DNA from: Methanothrix sp.
GTDB taxonomy: Archaea; Halobacteriota; Methanosarcinia; Methanotrichales; Methanotrichaceae
Assembly: GCA_028679775.1 (NCBI GenBank)
Contig: JAJRAX010000104.1
Location: 1-6,458 of the forward strand
DNA length: 6,458 bases
Direction: 5' to 3'
The translations under genes were made by a program, and so were the position numbers. Positions 1-6,437 of the stretch are shown here, piece after piece (within the stretch, counting starts at the first letter, position 1; every line of letters begins with the position of its first letter). Under the pieces are notes generated by a model. The model did not search any database. It was not told the origin of the DNA and was given only the letters and a program-made list of their open reading frames with translations.

Positions 1-205
1 CATGAGCCGAAAGGATGCAGAGCTGCTCAGCGAGACCATAATCGATTACGTGGACGATGATCGCGGAACCGGTTTCATAATTCGTGGCCCGGAGGACGAA
101 ATATCCGGATGTGCTTCCTGCGCCAATGCCGACGACTGCGATCATGATCACAGCAGCTGCGACCACGATCACAACGAACACGACTGCGGATGCGGCTGCA
201 GCTAG
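1..205 (+). CDS. HesB/IscA-like iron-sulfur cluster assembly protein, 3' end, with Cys/His/Asp-rich tail
   Basis: Only the C-terminal part is in the window; the reading frame is open to the left edge. The first visible Met (base 2) is probably internal, because residues 5-30 counted from it match the second half of the HesB/IscA fold: an IDYVDDD strand, then GTGF, then RGPE, which corresponds to the IDYVD...G.GF...P block of A-type carriers that deliver Fe-S clusters to apoproteins in the cytoplasm. The family normally ends soon afterwards in a CGCG motif. Here a roughly 31-residue tail intervenes (residues 37-67) with 7 Cys, 5 His and 7 Asp, including two CDHDH units at 46-50 and 53-57 and a final DCGCGCS. 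Such a tail should bind metal, but whether Fe, Ni or Zn cannot be told. The family's first conserved Cys would lie outside the window. The family call is by motif and fairly confident; the tail function is inference. It converges on the histidine kinase gene. Confidence 0.7.
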   Translation, partial: MSRKDAELLSETIIDYVDDDRGTGFIIRGPEDEISGCASCANADDCDHDHSSCDHDHNEHDCGCGCS

Positions 206-210
206 ATCAT

Positions 211-227
211 TATAAAAATTTTATATT
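211..227 (+). promoter_or_regulatory. BRE/TATA-like element upstream of the fold-back region
   Basis: A run of five A (214-218) is followed by TTTTATATT (219-227), resembling an archaeal BRE plus TATA box. An RNA starting about 25 nt downstream would begin near 248-252, just before the fold-back arm at 259. Positions 211-217 and 219-225 form a perfect 7-bp palindrome around base 218, so a reading on the minus strand cannot be excluded. AT-rich intergenic DNA produces such matches often. Confidence 0.3.
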
Positions 228-239
228 ACTATTTTTATC
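219..239 (+). terminator. Oligo-T terminator after the HesB/IscA-like gene
   Basis: Two T runs (219-222 and 232-236) in a stretch of almost pure A/T begin 14 bp after the stop codon. Archaeal RNA polymerase ends transcripts at such U-rich tracts without needing a hairpin. The first run is also part of an AT-only palindrome (211-225) that could serve instead as a TATA element, so the assignment is not exclusive. Confidence 0.45.
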
Positions 240-258
240 ATTAAATCCAATTCTTGCT

Positions 259-437
259 CTGTGTAGTCCCGAATGTTTCTTGGTGTCCATGATCTGTTAT
301 CTAATTCAGGGAGATCCTGCCACACGATACCGATTTTCACTCTGAATCTGCGGACGTGTCTTTATGGTCACAGCTTGCGGACTTCTTGCATTTGTGTAAT
401 ACAGCAAGGACACCAAGAAGCTTTTAGGACTCTATAG
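259..437 (+). ncRNA. Candidate structured RNA: long imperfect fold-back
   Basis: Bases 259-317 and 379-437 are inverted copies that align over 59 positions with no gap. Hand count: 38 Watson-Crick pairs, 10 G.U pairs if read as plus-strand RNA, 11 mismatches. The core 277-288/408-419 is 12 perfect pairs, and 265-269/427-431 gives five more. The 61-nt apical part can form a second stem: ACACG (322-326) with CGTGT (355-359), enclosing CCG (330-332) with CGG (351-353). No open reading frame or known RNA family is recognised. It lies between two converging genes. A plus-strand RNA could be an independent transcript from the TATA-like element at 211-227 or the 3' UTR of the upstream gene, and would be antisense to the kinase 3' UTR. 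The alternative is a decayed inverted-repeat element similar to a MITE. The inverted repeat is certain; that it is an RNA is inference. Confidence 0.35.
277..419. repeat. Perfect 12-bp inverted repeat, the core of the fold-back
   Basis: TTCTTGGTGTCC at 277-288 recurs as its exact reverse complement at 408-419, giving 143 bp from outer end to outer end. A 12-bp match is not expected by chance in a 266-bp gap. No target-site duplication is visible outside the arms, which weakens a simple miniature-transposon reading, and the similarity continues beyond the core on both sides. A shorter competing pairing, CTTCTTG (382-388) with CAAGAAG (414-420), is also possible. Confidence 0.85.
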
Positions 438-471
438 TTGTAATAATTATAATAATGCTGGATACAATAGA

Positions 472-2604
472 TTAATCATAAGATATATTATTCTTTTCTC
501 TCAGCCATCCAGTCAGCATCACCTCCAGTTCCCCTTTTCTCACCGGCTTGGCAATGAAATCGTCCATTCCTGCCATTATGCACTTCTCTCTGTCACCAGA
601 CATGGCAGATGCAGTCATGGCAATGATTGGAATGTTGCGATTGAGGACCATTGAGTCCTCCTGACGAATGCGTCTGGTGGCCTCGAAGCCGTCCATTTCA
701 GGCATCTGGCAGTCCATCAATACCAGATCGTACGGCATAAGCTGCAGGGCATTGATTGCCTCTTGGCCGTTGGCTACGATGTCCACCTCATAGCCCAATT
801 TTTTTATCATGGCCTGCGCTACCTTCTGGTTAATGAGATTGTCCTCTGCCACAAGGATGCGAACGCTATCATCAGACTCTTCCGGCGTGGCCTTTTGGAC
901 GAATTTTTCTGAATGGAATTTGCTCTTTTTGCTCACCCAATTGGCACTTCCCGAGCAACCCATACCCAAAGATCTAAAACTGGCTGTAAACCAGAATGTA
1001 GATCCCTCACCTTCCCGGCTTACCACTCCAATCCTGCCGCCCATCAGTTCGGCCAGCTGCCTCGATATTGCCAGTCCTAGGCCAGTGCCGCCGTATTTGC
1101 GGGTGGTTGAGCTGTCCACCTGAGTAAAAGGAGAAAAGAGGATTCCCATCCGATCCTGAGGAATGCCAATTCCCGTATCGTTGACCGAAAAATAGAGAAC
1201 CACATCACAGCCCTCCATGGTTGAAGGAGAAATCAGGGAGACATGAACCTCAATCTTCCCTTGCGAGGTGAACTTCACGGCGTTGGAGAGCAGGTTTACG
1301 ATAATCTGTCGCAGCTTTCCCTGATCTCCTGAAAGATGCAAGGGAACGTCTGAGTCTATCGATGAGCAGAGGTCGAGTCCCTTCTCCGAAGCAGCCGCAG
1401 CCAGCAGGCTCTTGGCTTCCTCCAGTGTAGAGTATAGATCGAAGTCAAGAACCTCAAGGTCCATCTTTTTTGCCTCCAGCTTGGAGAAATCCAGTATAGC
1501 ATTGATAAGAGAGAGAAGAGACTCGCTGCTGATGCGAATGATTCGGGTGCATTCGAGCTGCTCGGCATCAAGCTTCGTGTCCATAAGTAGCCCAGTCATG
1601 CCGATTATGCCATTCAATGGGGTACGAATCTCATGGCTGACATTGGCCAGAAACCTGGATTTAGCCCTTGCCGCATCCTCCGCCTCTTCTTTGGCCAGGA
1701 TCAATGCCTCTTCCGCCATCTTCAGCTCGGTAATATCATCGAAGATCATGCAGAACCTCTCCGGTGTCTTCCAGGGACGGTAGACATGACAATGGCAGTA
1801 TTTCCCTGTCTCTTTGAGAAATACATCAAATGTAACCGGCTCTCCAGTCATAACCACATGGGCATAATTGTCTATCCATGATGGATCCGTTTCCGGCCAG
1901 ACCTCATGCACAGTCTTTCCCAGAACATCATGAGACCGCACCCCTGTGAGGCATTCGTAGGCATCATTGATGTATTCAAAATTATAGCTAATAAACCTCC
2001 CTTTATCATCGAATACCGATTTGCAGACCGCAAAGGCATTCATCATGCTGCGCAGCATCCATGCCAGCTCCTCGGATCGTGACCAGATCAGCTCCCGTGC
2101 ACGTCTGCGCAGAGTGATATCAGATTGAGTGCAGATGAAACGCAGCGGCCTGCCGTCCTCGCCCCGATCCATTACCTTTCCTCTATCCAGAATCCATTTG
2201 TAGCTGCTATCTTTCTGGAGGATGCGGTGCTGATCATGATAGATGGGTGTTTCAGCTAAGAGGTGCCTCTCCAGCTTGTAGAGACATGTATCCCGATCAT
2301 CCGGATGAAGGCGTGAGCGCCATTCTTCAAGCGAGTCTCCGATATCCTGCGGATCATACCCCAGCATAGCGATCCATTGGGGTGAGAAGAAGACTCTGTC
2401 AGTCTCGATATTCCAGTCCCAAACACCGATGCCGGTGCCTTCAAGAGCGAACCTCCAGCGTTCTTGCCCCTCTTTCTTGGCTGTATCTCGTTCTTCTCTT
2501 CCGGATAGCAATGAAGATAGATCCATCTCATGATCATCGGCGGATGCTGCGTCCTCTGTCTGAGGCTTTCTGGGGTCCTTTCTCGCTTCACTATTGCCGC
2601 ACAT
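472..2604 (-). CDS. Soluble hybrid histidine kinase, PAS-PAS-HisKA-HATPase-REC
   Basis: A 710-aa cytoplasmic sensor kinase with no signal peptide or membrane segment. After a charged 45-residue leader come PAS 1 (about 50-166, ending in a PAC-type SDIT) and PAS 2 (about 183-293), then a short helical linker. The HisKA dimerisation domain has the phospho-accepting His324 in [12 protein letters not shown]. The ATPase domain shows the N box (N437 to N441), G1 box DTGIG (476-480), F box around FSPFTQVD (490-497) and G2 box GGTGLG (505-510). A receiver domain (581-700) carries acidic E587/D588, phospho-acceptor D631, T664 and K686. All catalytic residues expected for autophosphorylation and internal His-to-Asp transfer are present. 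The stimulus is unknown; PAS 2 has a YCHCH cluster (269-273). No separate response regulator or phosphotransfer protein lies nearby. The ATG is preceded five bases upstream by GTGAT, a partial match to the archaeal anti-Shine-Dalgarno sequence. Confident assignment. Confidence 0.95.
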   Translation of the reverse strand: MCGNSEARKDPRKPQTEDAASADDHEMDLSSLLSGREERDTAKKEGQERWRFALEGTGIGVWDWNIETDRVFFSPQWIAMLGYDPQDIGDSLEEWRSRLHPDDRDTCLYKLERHLLAETPIYHDQHRILQKDSSYKWILDRGKVMDRGEDGRPLRFICTQSDITLRRRARELIWSRSEELAWMLRSMMNAFAVCKSVFDDKGRFISYNFEYINDAYECLTGVRSHDVLGKTVHEVWPETDPSWIDNYAHVVMTGEPVTFDVFLKETGKYCHCHVYRPWKTPERFCMIFDDITELKMAEEALILAKEEAEDAARAKSRFLANVSHEIRTPLNGIIGMTGLLMDTKLDAEQLECTRIIRISSESLLSLINAILDFSKLEAKKMDLEVLDFDLYSTLEEAKSLLAAAASEKGLDLCSSIDSDVPLHLSGDQGKLRQIIVNLLSNAVKFTSQGKIEVHVSLISPSTMEGCDVVLYFSVNDTGIGIPQDRMGILFSPFTQVDSSTTRKYGGTGLGLAISRQLAELMGGRIGVVSREGEGSTFWFTASFRSLGMGCSGSANWVSKKSKFHSEKFVQKATPEESDDSVRILVAEDNLINQKVAQAMIKKLGYEVDIVANGQEAINALQLMPYDLVLMDCQMPEMDGFEATRRIRQEDSMVLNRNIPIIAMTASAMSGDREKCIMAGMDDFIAKPVRKGELEVMLTGWLREKNNISYD

Positions 2605-2692
2605 TATTTATCACTGAGATCATCATTAAAACGCAACTCATGAGATCGAAGCAGAGGATATCGATTTCCGTTTCGCACGTCAATTGCGTTAT
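2605..2692 (-). promoter_or_regulatory. Probable 5' leader of the histidine kinase mRNA
   Basis: If RNA starts about 25 nt after the TATA-like element, the leader is roughly 85-90 nt. It can form an outer pairing AACGCAA/TTGCGTT (2630-2636 with 2684-2690) and an inner 8-position stem (2642-2649 with 2661-2668, one non-Watson-Crick pair) around an 11-nt loop. A GTGAT ribosome site lies at 2610-2614. No known riboswitch is recognised, and short stems like these can be chance. Confidence 0.25.
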
Positions 2693-2714
2693 CTAGGGTT
2701 GTGAATGTAATTAG

Positions 2715-2728
2715 TAATAAATCTTTTC
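2715..2728 (-). promoter_or_regulatory. TATA/BRE-like promoter of the histidine kinase
   Basis: Read on the minus strand this is GAAAAGATTTATTA: a purine-rich BRE-like block followed by a TTTATTA TATA-like element. It lies between the T-rich terminator of the substrate-binding gene and the kinase start, so the kinase probably has its own transcript. An alternative AT-rich box lies at 2731-2740. Confidence 0.4.
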
Positions 2729-2742
2729 ACTATATTCATACA

Positions 2743-2770
2743 GAAAATTTAGCAAAATTAATTAAAAAAT
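2743..2770 (-). terminator. Oligo-T terminator after the substrate-binding protein gene
   Basis: On the minus strand the stop codon is followed within a few bases by a six-T run (2764-2769) and further four-T runs (2754-2757 and 2743-2746 read in reverse). There is no GC-rich hairpin. This is the typical form of archaeal U-tract termination. Confidence 0.55.
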
Positions 2771-2772
2771 GA

Positions 2773-3885
2773 TTAAAGTATTTTTGCTATCGAGTGTGTT
2801 GGATAAATATAATCTCTATTTTCTGGGAGTTTCATTGCCAAAAAATCCAGATATTCCCTGTATAGCTCCTCCGGATGCAAATCAATTTCTGGATAGAATA
2901 TATTTGCCAGATAGGCCTGTCCAACCACGCTGTCCATTCCCATCAGCATGCTCCAAAAGACAACGTAAACCTTTTCGTCTTTTACAGCAGTGATATTTGC
3001 AGCGCCGGGACGGGCCAGTATCTCATCTCTAACCTCTTTTATCGCCTTCATTATCTCTTCAGATTCAGTGTCAAATCCCAGATTATTCGAGGTCTGTCTC
3101 CTTAATATAATATCAGGATTCTCGTCGATAATCCATTCCCAGGGAAATTTTGGATACATCTTCAGCTCCCCTGCAATATTCGTTCCTCCGCTGACCTCAA
3201 TCAATCCGTTTATGCCTGAGCCGCTCCCGTAAGATGACAGTTCTCCCAAGCCTCCTTTGTTGTCGCCTTCAAAGTACACGCGAGGCCGGGTTTTTCCCTG
3301 AATCGCCGAGCTGATCTTCTCTTGGCTGGAATTTCGCCAATTCAAGAAGCTCTCTGCCTCTTTTGTTCTGCCCAGGATCCTTCCCAAAAGTGATACCTCT
3401 CTGGTCAGGTTCTCAGGTTTATAGAAGTCCAAGCCGATCACAGTGATGTTCTTGAACGGCTCCAGTCCTTTGGCAATGTTTGCTGCACCGTAGGGCTGAT
3501 CCGGATATGTGAAGGCCAGGACTATGATATCCGGCACAATTTCGTCTTTATTGTCTTTAGCTACCTCTGCAAACTTTTCAAAGTTGTTCTCGTTCCAGCC
3601 GCCGACTACAGTGGTCTTCTCCAGTCCAGGGAAGTACTCCGGTCTCTCTGCCACATCTTCTCTTACGCCTACGATCTTGTCCTTATCGCCAAGAAGCATA
3701 ACCGCTTCGGCGTGATCGGTTCCCAATACTATGATTCTCTCAACGGGCTGCTGAATGGTTACTACTCTTCCCGCTGAGTCGGTTATGGTCATAGGGAATT
3801 TCTCATCATCTCCAGAGCAAACGCTTGATGCTAAAATGATGCATAAAAACGTCGCTATGCAATATCTCAGGTGTCTTAATGACAT
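2773..3885 (-). CDS. Exported ABC-type substrate-binding protein, iron-complex/cobalamin class
   Basis: A 370-aa protein with an N-terminal signal sequence: basic MSLRHLRY, then a hydrophobic stretch at about 9-22. C23 sits in a weak lipobox-like context (SSVC, lacking the usual Gly/Ala before Cys), so lipid anchoring is uncertain. The mature part fits the TroA/BtuF-like fold (Peripla_BP_2): a start strand DSAGRVVTI (36-44), VERIIVLGTDHAEAV (48-62), a long mid-protein helix with LLGRILGRTKEA (166-177), the second lobe from PRVYFEG (201-207), the family's EWIIDENPDIIL block (250-261) and a C-terminal HPEELYREYLDFL (337-349). Such proteins catch siderophores, heme, corrinoids or similar metal complexes outside the membrane and pass them to a BtuC/BtuD-type transporter. 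The ligand cannot be read from the sequence. No permease or ATPase gene is in the window. A strong AGGAGGA site supports the ATG start. Confidence 0.88.
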   Translation of the reverse strand: MSLRHLRYCIATFLCIILASSVCSGDDEKFPMTITDSAGRVVTIQQPVERIIVLGTDHAEAVMLLGDKDKIVGVREDVAERPEYFPGLEKTTVVGGWNENNFEKFAEVAKDNKDEIVPDIIVLAFTYPDQPYGAANIAKGLEPFKNITVIGLDFYKPENLTREVSLLGRILGRTKEAESFLNWRNSSQEKISSAIQGKTRPRVYFEGDNKGGLGELSSYGSGSGINGLIEVSGGTNIAGELKMYPKFPWEWIIDENPDIILRRQTSNNLGFDTESEEIMKAIKEVRDEILARPGAANITAVKDEKVYVVFWSMLMGMDSVVGQAYLANIFYPEIDLHPEELYREYLDFLAMKLPENRDYIYPTHSIAKIL

Positions 3886-3891
3886 AGATTA

Positions 3892-3900
3892 TCTCCTCCT
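3892..3900 (-). promoter_or_regulatory. Strong Shine-Dalgarno site of the substrate-binding protein gene
   Basis: Minus-strand AGGAGGAGA ends six bases before the ATG, with the GGAGG core about nine bases from it. It fixes the start at 3885 and suggests efficient translation from a leadered mRNA. Confidence 0.8.
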
Positions 3901-3948
3901 TATGATTCTGCCAATTATCTGTCTTGCTAATCAATCTTTTGTTAGTAC

Positions 3949-3958
3949 TTATAATTAA
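3949..3958 (-). promoter_or_regulatory. TATA-like promoter of the substrate-binding protein gene
   Basis: Minus-strand TTAATTATAA lies 64-73 bp before the start codon, predicting an RNA start near 3925 and a leader of about 40 nt. AATACTGG occurs twice nearby as a direct repeat (3957-3964 and 4002-4009). TTTTGTTAG (3937-3945) and CTAACAAAA (4010-4018) form a 9-bp inverted repeat around the element. These could be regulator sites, but the AT-rich context makes chance plausible. Confidence 0.4.
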
Positions 3959-3968
3959 TACTGGTTTT

Positions 3969-4019
3969 AAAAATCATGTTAAAAATTGCTTGAATGCAAA
4001 AAATACTGGCTAACAAAAA
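3969..4019 (-). terminator. Multiple oligo-T terminator after the helicase gene
   Basis: On the minus strand, four T runs of five or six (4015-4019, 3998-4003, 3981-3985, 3969-3973) follow the helicase stop by about 90 nt. This is a strong archaeal-type termination zone, separating helicase transcription from the substrate-binding protein gene. The stretch 4020-4107 between stop and T runs contains no gene that I can support. Confidence 0.55.
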
Positions 4020-4107
4020 CCAAGAGATAGCTATCAAACAGCCAGAGCAGCCGATTGATGCCACACTGTGTTTTTAGGAGGACACTGGGCGAGTCTCAGT
4101 CAATTCA

Positions 4108-6405
4108 TTACGGTTTTCTCGCAGATTTTGGCTCAGGCCTCAGTGAAGACGGCGCTCCGAGCCCCAATGATCTGGCCAGGTCCCGGAGGTCCTTCTTGCC
4201 GGACTTTCTGGTTCTGGTTTTTCTTGGAATTTCTGCTTCATTGCTATCCTTCTTGCCGAATGACGTTGCTTTGGCCAGCAGAGGCTTCTTCAGGTTCCAT
4301 TCCTCTACCTTCGTTTTGATGATCTCCCGGCCTTCGCCCGCATCTACTAGGATCAGCTCCGACTTCACCCAATCCGGCAGAAAGCCGCGGACCCCTGCCT
4401 GGCCCTCTTCAGAAAAACGGCGGTCGCCGAACAGGAGGACACCCCGCTCTGATTCTGAGCGGATGACCCTTCCTGCCGCCTGCAGTCCCCGGTTAATTGC
4501 GGGCAGAGTATAGGCGATCAGCATGCCGTTGGCCTGGCCATATTTTTTGGTGTAGTAGGCGTTGATCTCCTTTTGAATCTCGTTGTAGGCTGCGAGAGGC
4601 AATCCGACAACTGCCACGCCGTTTAATGCCTCGCCCCTGTAATCGATTCCCTCAGCTAGCTTTCCGCCGCATACGCCGGTCAGGACGCCTCCTCCTCGTT
4701 CGGCCAGTCGGAAGAACTCCTTGAGCAGATCAGGAACCTCGTCGGCGCTCCTAGGCTCGACGCACAACTTCTTTGACGCCTTACGACAGGAGGCCAGGCA
4801 TACTTCTCTGTAGGCGTTCATCATCGGGTAAGAGGTAAAGAAGATCGCTACGTTTCCTGGAACGCATTCAATTATCGATCTGATATGCCCAGATATCTCC
4901 TCTCGGTTGTCTGAATCCTCTCGAATCTCAAGTTGGCTCGTGGCCTTCTTGGCTGCCAGAAGCAGACGGTTCTCGGCAGGAAATGGATTGGGCAGGCTCA
5001 GCTTCGTTGCCCGTTTCTCTTCGCCCAGACAGTACAGCTCATAGGCCTCCAGAGGTGAGAAGGTGCCGGAGAGCATGATTGTCGCATTGATGTTGTCGGT
5101 GATGCGCCTGATATTGGCGGCAGGATCGATATTGTTGACCTCCAGGCGGGCAATTCTCTTTCCTGCTAAGCCGGTAACAATGATCTTTCTCTGGTACGAT
5201 GGGTCTCTCTCTGCCGTCTCAACATCATGGAGAAAGAGCAGCACAAGAGCAAGGCTCGGCTGGATGTCTCCCTGCAGGTTCTCCCGATCTCCCTCGGCCA
5301 AGTTAAGGTCAGCTACAGCCACTGCGACATCTGAGAAATTGGAGAGAGACTCCTCGATGCTGTCCAGTCCATCATAGAGAAAGGATCGGAATAGATCTGC
5401 GTCCAGGAGAGCTTCACCCTCAGTCATCCTCTCTTGCCTGCTTGACATGAATCTCCTGAGCCGGGGCAAAAGGAGGCGAATGACTCTGATTCCCTCCCGT
5501 CTCCAGGAGGCCTTTTCTTTCGTCTCATCCAGCCGGGCCTGGCCGAGGCTACCCTCGAACTTTTCTACCTCTCTCTCTGCCAGATCGATCATGCGCATTG
5601 TGAGGTGGCGGGAGTTCATGGCCCGTACTGCATCTCCCAGGTTGTGGGCTTCATCTATGATCAGCGTAACCTTGTCCGACTCCATCTCCAGCCATTGAAA
5701 GATGATATCCTGGAAGTCCGGGGAGAAGAGATGAGAGTAGTTCATGATCACAATATCGCTGTTCTTGGCATAGAGGCTCATGATCTCATATGGACAGACG
5801 CCCTGGCAAGACTCCTGAAGACCTGAGGGGGGCGTGACCCTCTTCTTCAGGTCCTCCACCACATCCAGGGCTCGACTGGACCGCCTGAAGTGGACCGTAC
5901 CGTTCAGCTCGAATCCCTCTCTGCTTCTCAGGTAATAGGGACAGAATGTTCTGTAGCCTGGCTCTTCATCAGGAATGCTGTCGGCTGAGGGATCGTAGAT
6001 GCTGGCGTTGCTCTTGCTGATCCGGGCTGAGACATAATTTTTGGTCCATTCCCTCAGCCTCGCACAGCCGGCATAAACGCTCTCCCCGCGAAATTCCTCC
6101 TCCAGGGGGCACATTCTCTGTTTGCCAACCATGTAGGCGATCTCCGGCTTGTGTCGGGTCTTCGACCAGATCTTGTTGATCTCATTGATGTAGATATCAA
6201 TCTGAGAGACTGTTCTCACAGCTACTACAATCTTTCCAGATGCTGCGGCCAGCGCCGCGCAGATCGAGCTGGTCTTTCCGGTTCCTGTGGGCGCATCTAT
6301 CATCAGAATGCCATGATCTCCATTGCTCACTGTATCGTAGACCGCGTCCAGCATCCTGTCCTGGTAGGGCCGGAGGGACTCGTAAGGGAAGTAATCCAGG
6401 TACAC
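4108..6405 (-). CDS. XPD/Rad3-family ATP-dependent DNA helicase with Fe-S cluster cysteines
   Basis: A 765-aa superfamily 2 helicase, expected to unwind DNA 5'-to-3' in repair. Motifs in order: Q15 in LRPYQ; Walker A APTGTGKT (38-45); DEAH at 251-254; LSGTFSP (445-451); FFTSYPMM (522-529); motif V GGKLAEGIDYRG (580-591); motif VI QAAGRVIRS (642-650). Between Walker A and DEAH lie C99, C114, C155, C200 and C204, the last in the family's CPYE followed by DIVIMNYSHLF. Four of these should hold the 4Fe-4S cluster. Residues 258-430 correspond to the Arch region. The last 65 residues are a Lys/Arg-rich tail of low complexity that adds length beyond the motor. The start codon is GTG (6403-6405), not ATG; the frame stays open upstream to the window edge, but no ATG, GTG or TTG is seen there and YLDYFPY suits a family N-terminus. 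The functional class is confident; repair role versus a DinG-like role is not resolved. Confidence 0.93.
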   Translation of the reverse strand: MYLDYFPYESLRPYQDRMLDAVYDTVSNGDHGILMIDAPTGTGKTSSICAALAAASGKIVVAVRTVSQIDIYINEINKIWSKTRHKPEIAYMVGKQRMCPLEEEFRGESVYAGCARLREWTKNYVSARISKSNASIYDPSADSIPDEEPGYRTFCPYYLRSREGFELNGTVHFRRSSRALDVVEDLKKRVTPPSGLQESCQGVCPYEIMSLYAKNSDIVIMNYSHLFSPDFQDIIFQWLEMESDKVTLIIDEAHNLGDAVRAMNSRHLTMRMIDLAEREVEKFEGSLGQARLDETKEKASWRREGIRVIRLLLPRLRRFMSSRQERMTEGEALLDADLFRSFLYDGLDSIEESLSNFSDVAVAVADLNLAEGDRENLQGDIQPSLALVLLFLHDVETAERDPSYQRKIIVTGLAGKRIARLEVNNIDPAANIRRITDNINATIMLSGTFSPLEAYELYCLGEEKRATKLSLPNPFPAENRLLLAAKKATSQLEIREDSDNREEISGHIRSIIECVPGNVAIFFTSYPMMNAYREVCLASCRKASKKLCVEPRSADEVPDLLKEFFRLAERGGGVLTGVCGGKLAEGIDYRGEALNGVAVVGLPLAAYNEIQKEINAYYTKKYGQANGMLIAYTLPAINRGLQAAGRVIRSESERGVLLFGDRRFSEEGQAGVRGFLPDWVKSELILVDAGEGREIIKTKVEEWNLKKPLLAKATSFGKKDSNEAEIPRKTRTRKSGKKDLRDLARSLGLGAPSSLRPEPKSARKP

Positions 6406-6430
6406 GAGAGGAGGATTGATACTAAGAAGA

Positions 6431-6437
6431 GATAAAT
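6431..6437 (-). promoter_or_regulatory. TATA-like promoter of the helicase, suggesting a leaderless transcript
   Basis: Minus-strand ATTTATC ends 25 nt before the GTG codon. This is the spacing at which archaeal RNA would start on or next to the start codon. No GGAGG-type ribosome site precedes the GTG (the nearby bases read CCTCC, the wrong sense), which also fits leaderless translation. Confidence 0.4.

Noticed and set aside
277..419. Miniature transposon with 12-bp terminal repeats
   Set aside because: No target-site duplication flanks the arms, pairing continues well outside the 12-bp core, and differences between the arms are strand-biased. It is kept only as an alternative to the RNA reading.
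206..471. tRNA, CRISPR repeat or known riboswitch in the convergent gap
   Set aside because: There is no cloverleaf with T-arm signature, no regularly spaced direct repeats, and the fold-back sits after rather than before the adjacent genes on both strands.
809..1881. Plus-strand open frames inside the kinase gene
   Set aside because: They are antisense shadows: the minus-strand frame carries every kinase motif in order, and these frames show no recognisable domain.
4026..4035. Perfect 10-bp palindrome GATAGCTATC between the helicase and the binding-protein gene
   Set aside because: A palindrome this short is fairly likely by chance in a 222-bp gap, and it has no loop for a hairpin.
4055..4513. 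A 152-codon plus-strand frame overlapping the helicase 3' end
   Set aside because: It is antisense to the helicase C-terminus, has Ser/Arg/Pro-rich shadow composition, and no start with a fitting ribosome site. The AGGAGG at 4076-4081 is not followed by a start codon at a usable distance.
2773..6405. A single operon of helicase, binding protein and kinase
   Set aside because: The genes share a strand, but gaps of 222 and 168 bp contain T-rich terminators and TATA-like elements, and the functions are unrelated.
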